Assembly: GCA_030729925.1 (NCBI GenBank)
Contig: JANQWK010000016.1
Location: 62,001-126,000, forward strand
Source of the DNA: Saprospiraceae bacterium
GTDB lineage: Bacteria; Bacteroidota; Bacteroidia; Chitinophagales; Saprospiraceae
Reading direction: 5' to 3'
Length of the DNA stretch: 64,000 nucleotides
In this document: piece by piece, positions 25,300-33,552 of the stretch
Layout: each line of letters starts with the position of its first letter
Numbering within the stretch: position 1 is the stretch's first letter
Program-made: the position numbers and the translations under genes
Notes under the pieces: model-generated
Databases searched by the model: none
Seen by the model: the letters and a program-made list of their open reading frames with translations, nothing else
Told to the model about the DNA's origin: nothing

Positions 25300-28200
25300 A
25301 TGCGTCTTGCACTGTTGTTGGCTGTCCTGGGGGTGAGCCCTTGTTTCGCGTCACCCTCCCCGCTGCTGACCAATCCCTCCGCATGTATGCTGGGATGGCA
25401 GCTAAGTGATAACAATTGCCCGGAAGGATCCAATTTTGGAACTTCCGACGTGTTTTCTATTGCCGTAACGGATGCAGGAGGGCAAAGTTTGGGCGAAGAT
25501 GTTTATTTGGCCGAACTTCGGCTGCTCATCGCACACAGCTGGGTGAGTGACCTGAATATTTCCCTGGTTGCACCAAGCGGGAAGCGCATTGACCTGAGCA
25601 GCGATAACGGGGGAGCAGGACAGCACTACGGCGATCCCGGCGCAGCGGACTGCAGCGGATATACTACCTTTGCCTACGAAGCTTGTACTTCCATCCAAAC
25701 AGCTGCTGCACCGTTTGCAGGGCGCTACTTGCCGGAAGAAGATTTTTCGATATTACACGATGGTACGGATCCAAACGGGATCTGGCGTTTGGAGATCTGT
25801 GACGACATCCCCGAGGATGTGGGCACCCTTGAATACGTAGCCCTCATTTTTGAGCCGCTGTCCTGCCTGTCGGCAAAAAATGTTCGCGTACTGAGCCAGG
25901 ATTCCACCGCTGTGGTGCTGACCTGGGAGGGAGCCAACGATTGTTCCCAAACCTGGATCGAATATGGTCCTCCCGGATTTGTGCCGGGCACAGATAGTCT
26001 GCCTGGAACCGGTACGCTGGTGCCCCAAGCTTGCAGTCCTATGTTGCTGACGGGGATGTTGCCCAACACCCGGTATGAGGTGTATGTCCGGACTTTTTGT
26101 CCGGTATCCGGGCGATTTAGCGCCAATTCCTGTGCCTTGCGCGTCGAAACGGGCTGTGCGCCGGGAGGTATCACCAGCCGGGAAGATTTTAACACCCAGG
26201 ACGACTGCATACCCGGCTGTGCGACTCCTTGTCCGCTGACCGGGACCTGGTACAACGAAGTTGGAGATGATTTGGACTGGACGGTAGGCCGGGGCGCAAC
26301 GCCCACCTTCGAAACCGGGCCGTCGGGCGATGCAGAGGGTTCCGGAAAATACCTTTTTCTCGAAACGAGTTTCCAGGCTTGCAGCGTAAACAAAAATGCT
26401 TTCCTGCGTTCGGCGTGCATGACCTACATCGGCAGTTCTTCCGACGACTGCGATTTTTCCTTTGAGTACCACCTGTATGGTTCCCAAATTGGTTTTTTGA
26501 GTTTGCAGCTGAGTACGGACGGAGGAAATAGTTGGTCGGAGATCTGGCGAGTGGCGGGCAACCAGGGCGATTCGTGGAAAAAGGCCTATGTGGACTTGCC
26601 TGGAATGGCAGCAGGGACGCTGTTTCAATTGCGGTTTGTAGGTGGGGGAGCCAAAGGCCCGAAGGGGGACATGGCCTTGGACAACCTCGTTTTTTATCAG
26701 GCGCGCGAGGCAGAAAATACGTATGTATATTATCGGGATGGCGATGGGGATGGGTATGGCCTTACGGCAAGCTGGATAAAAAGTTGTAGTGCTACTCCTC
26801 CGCCCGGTTATGCTGTTTTTTCCGGCGATTGCCGGGACGATGTGGCATGGATACATCCCGGTCTCGCCGAGATTCCCTGTGATGGGCTCGACAATAACTG
26901 CAACGGAATAGCGGATGACTACCTGCTTCCGCCGCTATCGGTTATCGGGGACACCATCTGTGCCGGTGAGCGGCCTGTGTTGTGCGTGATCGGCGATCCG
27001 GAACGTTTCGTATTCTGGTATGCCACTGCGGAGGGAGACGATCTGGTAGGCATAGGCAATTGTTTTTCCCCGGTTTTACCGGAAAACATCGGATCATCTC
27101 CGGTGGTGTACCGTTTTTATGCGGTAGAATCAGACTTTATCTGCACGTCTTCGGTCCGTTCGGTTGCTGAAGTGTTGGTCTATCCCAAACCTGCGCTGTC
27201 GCTTGCTGTATTGCCGGAAATTTGTGCAGGGGAGGAGTTACGGCTCGAATCGGTGGCCTTGCGCGACACCCACACTACAGGAGGCGTGCTTCGTTTTCAT
27301 AGCAGTTTGCCGGCCACCGAGGCCAATGTGCTGGATGGAACCTCCCTTTTGCCATCGGCAGATACCCTGATCTACGCTCAGGTGACCAATCCCTTTGGTT
27401 GTAGTGCCACGCTGCCTGTGCCTGTCAGGGTCAAGCCCCTGCCCGAAGTTCAGATTTTTCCGCAGGACAATTTTGACCTCTGCCTTAATAGCGAAGCCGT
27501 ATTGCGGGCTGTTGGTGCCAGTGGGACAGCTCCTTACACCTTCCGGTGGAACGTGGGGGGGACAGCCGACACCTTGTTGGTGGAGGCGGGAAGTACTTCC
27601 GGAGTGGTAGAACAATATGTGGTTAGTCTGACCGATGCCAGTGGGTGCCGCGCTTTGGACACCGTGCGGGTCAACCCGATTGCGCGAATATCGGCATTCA
27701 GTCGCAATATCCGTGCGGTGAGTGCTTGTGGCGCATCCGACGGCGAGGTCGCTTTGCTTCCCCTCGACGGATTGCCGCCTTTCCGTTATGCATGGGAAAA
27801 TGGTCGCGGGCAGCGGGGAGACACTTCCGGGATTGAGGGAGCCTTTGTATTGGGACAGCTGGAGCAGGGCAACTATCGGTTTACGATCAGCGACAATTCA
27901 GAGCAGGCCTGCGTATTTGTTACTCCTGCTATGTTGGTGGGCGGGCCGGGAGCGGTATTGGCAGAACCTGTCATTACACCACTGAGTTGTTACGACTCCG
28001 GCGACGGCAGCATTTGCATCCCTGTTTTGAGCGGAAATGCCAGTTTCCGCTGGAACACAGGTGCCGAGGAGGCTTGCATCAGCAACCTGGCAGCCGGAAC
28101 TTACTCCGTAACGGTAGTAGCCGGAGCCTGTACGACCATTTTTTCGGATTTGCAGGTCGCGTCACCTGAACCTGTTCGCATCAACTGGGAATTTACGGAG

Positions 28201-31200
28201 CCGGATTGCGCCGATGCCACCAATGGAACCATTCAGGCCAAGGTAGGCGGCGGCACCAGTGGATACCGCTATGCATGGAGATCGGGTCAGCGAACGCCTT
28301 CGATTGGGAATTTGGGTTCGGGGAAGTACGTTTTGTCGGTCCGCGATGCGAAAGGTTGCGAAGCAACAGACAGTGTGTTGCTTCGCGCACCGGATGTGCT
28401 GCAGATACAGGCGGACAGCATTCGACCAGTGTCCTGTAGTGTAGCTGCCGACGGATGGATTCGCGCAGGGGTGACTGGCGGCACAGCACCCTATACCTAT
28501 CGTTGGGACAATGGGCAAAATACCGCCCTTGCGGCCGGACTGTCTCCGGGTTCGTATCAATTGACGGTCACAGACGCCAACCATTGCATCGCCATAGCCG
28601 CCTTTACCCTCGAAGCCCCCTTACCCTTGGAGCTCGAACTGACTGCCCTGCACCCGCCGGTTTGTCCTGGCGACGACAGTGGCTCGCTTGCGGTTCGGCT
28701 CAGTGGGGGCAGCGGTGGATACCGTTACCGTTGGAGTACGGGCGACACCTTGGCCACAATCAGCGGATTATCGCCCGGTTCCTATACCCTGACCGTTTCA
28801 GATGGCATATTTTGCGAGGTGTTGGTTCGGAGTTTTGTGCTAAACGCACCTTCCGGGATTACGCTGGACGCTGACCTTAACCTTCCCACCTGTGTAGGAA
28901 GTCGTGACGGGGGGATTCATTTGGGGGTCTCATCCGGTCAAGCCCCGTTTGAGATCAGTTGGGCTAACGGTGCCTCGGGTAACACCCTGCGGGATCTTCC
29001 GGTGGGGGAGTACCCTGTGCACATCCGCGACGGTCGGGGCTGCGAGCTCGATACCAGTTTTTGGTTGACTGCACCCCAGGTATTTGACCCGGAGTTCACC
29101 ACCCTTGACCCAACCTGTTCGGGCAGTGCAGATGGGCTCATTCAGGCAAGGCTGCCCGGGAACCTGGCAGCACCGGTACAATTTTCCTGGAGTACGGGCA
29201 GCGAAGGCGGCTTACTGACCGGGTTGCCGGCGGGCGCTTATCAGCTCCGGTTGAGCGACAACAGGGGTTGTAGTTTTACCAGCGACTCCCTTCGACTGAA
29301 CGATCCTTTGCCTGTGGGAATAGAAGTATTGCACCACAGCGGCACGACCTGTCCGGGGGAAGCCTCCGGGTCGGTAGAAGTCCTGGCCTTTGGAGGAAAA
29401 GCGCCTTACACCTATCGCTGGTTGCCGGGTCTTTGGGATGTTCCGGCACTGGATGGATTGGGAGCGGGATCTTACCAGGTTCAGGTCAGGGACAGCCAGG
29501 GATGCCCGGCAGACACAACCTTGTCCATAACAGCCTTAGCTCCTATGCTGGTGGACATAGACTACGACCTCAACGAGCGTTGTATAGACAACACGGCCAA
29601 TCGCCTGCGGGCTGCTATCTCAGGAGGAGTCCCGCAGTATCGTTACGAATGGAGCGACGGAAGTACCACACCGGCATTGGAAAACGTGCCGCTAGGCGAT
29701 TATGCGCTGACCGTAACGGACGAAGCTGGTTGCAGCGCCAGCAGCAATGTAGTAAAAATAAAAGCTGCCTATAATCCCCTTCGACTGGAGCGGGCGGAAA
29801 TCCTTCCGGTGACCTGTTTTGGCGCAGCTGACGGCAAGTTTGTCGCCCAGGTATCGGGTGGGTCTGCCAACTATCGCTTTCACTTCAGCAACAACCGGGT
29901 GATCACGACAGCAGAGCCGGAAATTACCCTTGACAACTTACTTCCGGGCAGGACGTATGCGGTCACCATAACCGACATGGAGACCGGATGTGCCGTCACT
30001 TCTGCCAGGTTGCCGCTACAGTCCACCGCCCCCCTTCAGATCTATGCTCCTCAGGCCAGCGATGCCTTTTGTGCCGGAACGGCTGGTGGTCGGATTGCCG
30101 TCACCGTAGTTGGGGGAACGCCGGCTTATACCTATTCTTGGTATGACCAGTCGGGGCGGCAAGTGGGGACGGAAAAGATATTAAACGGCATTCCTTCCGG
30201 AACATACAGTCTGTGGGTGAGGGATGCCAACCAATGTGTGGACAGTCTCACCAGCATTGTCGTCAACAACCGCTTTCCGGAGATCCGGGTCCCCGATTCA
30301 TTGATCACCTTGCGCCCTGTTTCCTGTAAAGGTGGCAATGATGGTGCCATCAATGTGGCTCATCTGGGTGGATCGCCGCCGATCACTTATACCTGGGGCG
30401 ATGGTTATCGTGGAACCACGCGTACAGGTTTGGCTGCCGGGCGGTACAACATCACGCTCACAGACAGCAAAAACTGTCAACTGGAACTGTCGGATCTAAT
30501 TCTTTCCGAACCGGACTCAGCTTTAGGTTTGGACATCTTTTCGGGGGACATATCCTGTTATGGCGACAATGCTGGCTACCTTACTTTTTTCCCGAAGGGA
30601 GGAACAGCCCCTTATCACTTGGAAACAGGCGGGCAGGTCATAGCTTACCCTTACCATTTGGACCACCTCACAGCGGGGACTTATCCGGTAGTCTTGCGGG
30701 ACGCCAACAGCTGTGAAACAGTTGCGCTGGCGAGGGTCGAAGAAGCAGCGCCTTTGCGCATTCAATTTGATCTGTACCCCGATCCTGTTGCGGGAGGGAG
30801 CATTGTGGCGCAGGTCACGGGAGGTCAGCCGGATTACCGCTATCTTTGGAACACGGGTGACACCACTTCTCGGCTCACAGAATTGGATCAGGGAGTATAT
30901 GCGCTTACCGTTACGGATGCTTATGGCTGCGAAGCCAGTCAGCAAGTCCTCTTTGTGGATAACACAGAACCGGCACCGGATCCGGTAGGCTATCGCATTT
31001 TCCCCAATCCGGCCTCGGATTTGTTGTACTTAGAAAGCATTGGTTTTGCAGAAGCGAACCAGACCATCGCCTTGTACAATCCTTGGGGCATGCGGGTCAA
31101 AGCGTGGGATCAGCCCTTACCCCCCCGTGGGATGGCGACCTTAGCCGTAGCTGATTTGCCCCGTGGACTCTACTGGCTCTGCATCCTGAAGCCGAATGGA

Positions 31201-31236
31201 ATTTTAGCCTTTAGGTATCCGCTCTTACTGCAATAG
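25300..31236 (+). CDS. Giant multidomain SprB-repeat surface adhesin with T9SS type-A sorting tail
   Basis: The 1978-residue protein begins with a short signal peptide (RLALLLAVLGVSPCFASP). In order I see: a proprotein-convertase P-like domain (about 25-185); a fibronectin type III domain (about 195-280, LPNTRYEVYVRTFC); a MAM-like jelly roll (about 290-465, CDFSFEYHLYG, LSTDGGNSWSEIW); a MopE-type metal-binding motif (about 473-545, YYRDGDGDGYG, then CDGLDNNCNGIADD); Ig-like strands (about 550-640); then about 13-14 SprB-type repeats of about 80 residues (each with GG..PY.Y.W..G.....L..G.Y.LTV.D..GC); and a type-A sorting tail (about 1895-1978, YRIFPNPASDLLYLES). SprB-like proteins are surface adhesins exported by the type IX system and moved by the gliding machinery. 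It is 84 bp after leuS and probably has its own promoter. Confidence 0.92.
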   Translation: MRLALLLAVLGVSPCFASPSPLLTNPSACMLGWQLSDNNCPEGSNFGTSDVFSIAVTDAGGQSLGEDVYLAELRLLIAHSWVSDLNISLVAPSGKRIDLSSDNGGAGQHYGDPGAADCSGYTTFAYEACTSIQTAAAPFAGRYLPEEDFSILHDGTDPNGIWRLEICDDIPEDVGTLEYVALIFEPLSCLSAKNVRVLSQDSTAVVLTWEGANDCSQTWIEYGPPGFVPGTDSLPGTGTLVPQACSPMLLTGMLPNTRYEVYVRTFCPVSGRFSANSCALRVETGCAPGGITSREDFNTQDDCIPGCATPCPLTGTWYNEVGDDLDWTVGRGATPTFETGPSGDAEGSGKYLFLETSFQACSVNKNAFLRSACMTYIGSSSDDCDFSFEYHLYGSQIGFLSLQLSTDGGNSWSEIWRVAGNQGDSWKKAYVDLPGMAAGTLFQLRFVGGGAKGPKGDMALDNLVFYQAREAENTYVYYRDGDGDGYGLTASWIKSCSATPPPGYAVFSGDCRDDVAWIHPGLAEIPCDGLDNNCNGIADDYLLPPLSVIGDTICAGERPVLCVIGDPERFVFWYATAEGDDLVGIGNCFSPVLPENIGSSPVVYRFYAVESDFICTSSVRSVAEVLVYPKPALSLAVLPEICAGEELRLESVALRDTHTTGGVLRFHSSLPATEANVLDGTSLLPSADTLIYAQVTNPFGCSATLPVPVRVKPLPEVQIFPQDNFDLCLNSEAVLRAVGASGTAPYTFRWNVGGTADTLLVEAGSTSGVVEQYVVSLTDASGCRALDTVRVNPIARISAFSRNIRAVSACGASDGEVALLPLDGLPPFRYAWENGRGQRGDTSGIEGAFVLGQLEQGNYRFTISDNSEQACVFVTPAMLVGGPGAVLAEPVITPLSCYDSGDGSICIPVLSGNASFRWNTGAEEACISNLAAGTYSVTVVAGACTTIFSDLQVASPEPVRINWEFTEPDCADATNGTIQAKVGGGTSGYRYAWRSGQRTPSIGNLGSGKYVLSVRDAKGCEATDSVLLRAPDVLQIQADSIRPVSCSVAADGWIRAGVTGGTAPYTYRWDNGQNTALAAGLSPGSYQLTVTDANHCIAIAAFTLEAPLPLELELTALHPPVCPGDDSGSLAVRLSGGSGGYRYRWSTGDTLATISGLSPGSYTLTVSDGIFCEVLVRSFVLNAPSGITLDADLNLPTCVGSRDGGIHLGVSSGQAPFEISWANGASGNTLRDLPVGEYPVHIRDGRGCELDTSFWLTAPQVFDPEFTTLDPTCSGSADGLIQARLPGNLAAPVQFSWSTGSEGGLLTGLPAGAYQLRLSDNRGCSFTSDSLRLNDPLPVGIEVLHHSGTTCPGEASGSVEVLAFGGKAPYTYRWLPGLWDVPALDGLGAGSYQVQVRDSQGCPADTTLSITALAPMLVDIDYDLNERCIDNTANRLRAAISGGVPQYRYEWSDGSTTPALENVPLGDYALTVTDEAGCSASSNVVKIKAAYNPLRLERAEILPVTCFGAADGKFVAQVSGGSANYRFHFSNNRVITTAEPEITLDNLLPGRTYAVTITDMETGCAVTSARLPLQSTAPLQIYAPQASDAFCAGTAGGRIAVTVVGGTPAYTYSWYDQSGRQVGTEKILNGIPSGTYSLWVRDANQCVDSLTSIVVNNRFPEIRVPDSLITLRPVSCKGGNDGAINVAHLGGSPPITYTWGDGYRGTTRTGLAAGRYNITLTDSKNCQLELSDLILSEPDSALGLDIFSGDISCYGDNAGYLTFFPKGGTAPYHLETGGQVIAYPYHLDHLTAGTYPVVLRDANSCETVALARVEEAAPLRIQFDLYPDPVAGGSIVAQVTGGQPDYRYLWNTGDTTSRLTELDQGVYALTVTDAYGCEASQQVLFVDNTEPAPDPVGYRIFPNPASDLLYLESIGFAEANQTIALYNPWGMRVKAWDQPLPPRGMATLAVADLPRGLYWLCILKPNGILAFRYPLLLQ

Positions 31237-31276
31237 CTTTTTAAGGGGAAAATAGTCCATAAAAATAAATAAAATA

Positions 31277-31373
31277 TTGGCTGTCAATGTGTTAAAACAC
31301 AGGTGCAAGGCACCTTAAGGTGACTTGCACCTAGATTACCCTAATTAATACCTCGACATCCAAAAAAGTAACC
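31277..31373 (+). repeat. 97-bp dispersed intergenic repeat, copy 2
   Basis: This copy lies between convergent genes, 41 bp after the adhesin stop and 24 bp before the stop of the PorE-like gene. The core palindrome is at 31301-31332 (AGGTGCAAGGCACC TTAA GGTGACTTGCACCT, one mismatch). The tail AGATTACCCTAATTAATAC is identical to copy 1, and the last bases are GTAACC. It matches copy 3 at 68 of 73 core-plus-tail positions by hand alignment. It may also serve as a bidirectional terminator here. Confidence 0.85.
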
Positions 31374-31396
31374 ACGACTTGGGATGCTGTCGGTGA

Positions 31397-33382
31397 TCAC
31401 TCAATGATGGTAAAAGTCGTACGTCGGTTGGTTTGGTGTTGTTCTTCGGTACATCGGGCGCAGATACAATCTACGGCGGGTAAGCTTTCGCCGTATCCTT
31501 TGGCGGCCAGTCGGTCGGGTGATATCCCTTTAGAAATCAGGTACTCTACTGCGGAAATGGCCCTTCGTTGCGACAACTGTTCGTTGTAGGCGCTCCCGCC
31601 CCGGCAATCGGTGTGGGAAGACAATTGGATATTGATATTGGGATTGAGCAGCAGGTTATCGGCCAGTGCATTGAGGGTAGGCATAGCATCCTCTCGGATA
31701 TCCCATTTGTCGAAATCGTAATAAATATTTTCCAGCACAATCTCCTGTCCCAGGAAAATTTTATCCAGAACCACTTCGATTTCGAAGACCTGTTGGGGAT
31801 TATTGGGGTCCTCTCCGATACCTGCGGTTGAGAATAAAGCTTGGTTGTTGAGATAGCCGTTGGCGGAGCCCAGGAAGCGGTAGTCCTTATCCTTATCCAG
31901 ATCTATGCTAAAGAACCCATCTTCGCCGACCACCACGGTTGTTTTCAATCCGGGAGCTTCGATCTGCACGCTGGCGCCATTGAGGGGTTTGCGACCGATC
32001 ACTCGGCTATTGGGATTATTGGGATCCTGATAAATTTTTTCCAGCACATAGCCTTCCAGTTTCATCGAATACACGATGGCCTGTTCTTGTTCCTCGGCAG
32101 GAGGCTCTGGTTTGGGCGGCAGCACCCGTTTTTCGAAGCGATAGATATCATCATTGCCGATACCTTCGAAGCGGGTAGAACTAAAAAATCCGGTTTGAAG
32201 GACATCCTGTTGAGGATCGGACGCGTACACGACCAGACCGAAATCATCTCCACCAGAATTTACGGGAGGTTTGAGGTTAAACGGCGGAGCCCAGGTATTG
32301 GCATTCAGGGGATAGGTTTTGAAGATATCCAACCCGCCCATACCTGTGTGGCCATCGGAAGAAAAGTACAGGGTATCGGCATGCAGGGTAGGAAACTTTT
32401 CATTGCCTGTAGTATTGATATTGCGTCCCAGGGTTTGGGGATCATCCCAGCCCCCATCTGCATTTTTCCGGCTGAACCAGATATCGTAACCTCCCCATCC
32501 GTCCGGATCATTGCTGGAAAAATAGAGGGTTTGGCCATCGTCGGAAAGCCAGGGACTGGAATAATTGACTTGATCTTTGACAAACTCCAGCGGGCGTGGT
32601 TCGGACCAGACTCCATTTTTGAGAAAGCTGTACATGATTTTACAATAGCTATCCTCTTTTTTATCCCCGAAGCATCGGGAAAAAAAAGCCTCGGTAAACG
32701 AGCGGTTGAAGCAGATCGTACCCTCGTTGTTGTCGGTATTGAAAGGAAGTTCCAGCGTATTAACGGCACCGGATCGGAGATCGGCCACAAAAAAATCAGA
32801 AAACTTGTTACCTGTCCAGAAGTAGGTACTTTTTCCTTGGCTGGGCTGTCTATCGGAGGTAAACACCAGTTGGTCATTTTCCCACAACACGGGCGAATAC
32901 TCTGCAAAACCTGTATTGAAATCTGCCAATTCAGTTTGGTATTCCACTTCTTGGATACCTTGCCAGCCGAGAGCGATTTCGCAGGCATTGATCTCGCGTC
33001 GGAACTCGTAGGGGCTGCCAATTTCCAGGCCCAGTTCCTTGAATGCCTGCATGGCCTCGGTATAGCGTTCGGCTTTTTTCAGGGTAAAGGCATACGCTTT
33101 GAGGGCATCAATACCGTATTGGTTGTCATAAGCCTTTTGGTACCAATCCAGTGCGGCATCGCTTTGATTGGTTTGGCTGTAGGACTCTGCCAGCATAAAA
33201 GCCAGTTTGCCCCTTTCCAATCTGGTTTTTGCCTTTTTAAAATCCTTTTGGAGCAAAGTAATGGCAACTGCATACTGTTTGCGTTCGAAAGCGGCGGTAC
33301 CCTCTTTGAGTTGCTGGGGGGTATTGCAGGATACAGACAGCGCCAGGATAAGCAGCAGGGCTATGGAATTGGCTTTAGGCAT
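31397..33382 (-). CDS. PorE-like OmpA-family lipoprotein (TPR, beta-propeller, CRD, OmpA)
   Basis: The ATG at 33382 begins a lipoprotein signal (LLLILALSVSC, lipidated Cys19); the product has 661 residues. Domains in order: TPR helices (about 20-155, KRGKLAFMLAESYSQTNQSDAALDWYQKAY-like), WD40/PD40 propeller strands (about 165-410, QLVFTSDR, TLYFSSNDPDGWGGYDIWFS, TLYFSSDGHTGMGGLDIF), a carboxypeptidase-regulatory beta domain (about 440-520), and an OmpA peptidoglycan-binding domain (about 540-661, YYDFDKWDIREDA, SSHTDCRGG, NEQLSQRRA, KGYGESLP). This is the architecture of PorE, which anchors the Porphyromonas type IX secretion system to peptidoglycan. Other OmpA proteins share it, so the exact name is an inference. 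CAAAAATA at 33425-33432 could be the -7 box. Confidence 0.85.
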   Translation of the reverse strand: MPKANSIALLLILALSVSCNTPQQLKEGTAAFERKQYAVAITLLQKDFKKAKTRLERGKLAFMLAESYSQTNQSDAALDWYQKAYDNQYGIDALKAYAFTLKKAERYTEAMQAFKELGLEIGSPYEFRREINACEIALGWQGIQEVEYQTELADFNTGFAEYSPVLWENDQLVFTSDRQPSQGKSTYFWTGNKFSDFFVADLRSGAVNTLELPFNTDNNEGTICFNRSFTEAFFSRCFGDKKEDSYCKIMYSFLKNGVWSEPRPLEFVKDQVNYSSPWLSDDGQTLYFSSNDPDGWGGYDIWFSRKNADGGWDDPQTLGRNINTTGNEKFPTLHADTLYFSSDGHTGMGGLDIFKTYPLNANTWAPPFNLKPPVNSGGDDFGLVVYASDPQQDVLQTGFFSSTRFEGIGNDDIYRFEKRVLPPKPEPPAEEQEQAIVYSMKLEGYVLEKIYQDPNNPNSRVIGRKPLNGASVQIEAPGLKTTVVVGEDGFFSIDLDKDKDYRFLGSANGYLNNQALFSTAGIGEDPNNPQQVFEIEVVLDKIFLGQEIVLENIYYDFDKWDIREDAMPTLNALADNLLLNPNINIQLSSHTDCRGGSAYNEQLSQRRAISAVEYLISKGISPDRLAAKGYGESLPAVDCICARCTEEQHQTNRRTTFTIIE

Positions 33383-33487
33383 GGTTGCTCGATTAAAGAA
33401 CTTTGATGATAAAGGATTAAAGTACAAAAATAACAGCTAAGGGGAAAGCTTGGTTTTGGGTTTATAGGCTGGAGCCTCAAAAAATAA

Positions 33488-33521
33488 AAGCGCTTCCGGT
33501 CAAAAAAGTCCGAAAGCGCTT
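33488..33521 (-). terminator. Intrinsic terminator of secDF
   Basis: A 12-bp stem with one mismatch (AAGCGCTTCCGG / CCGAAAGCGCTT) encloses a 10-base loop. On the minus strand it is followed by TTTTATTTT, so it fits a rho-independent terminator 32 bp beyond the secDF stop. Confidence 0.78.
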
Positions 33522-33552
33522 CTGAAAAGAACAAAAATTTGGTTAGTTGATT

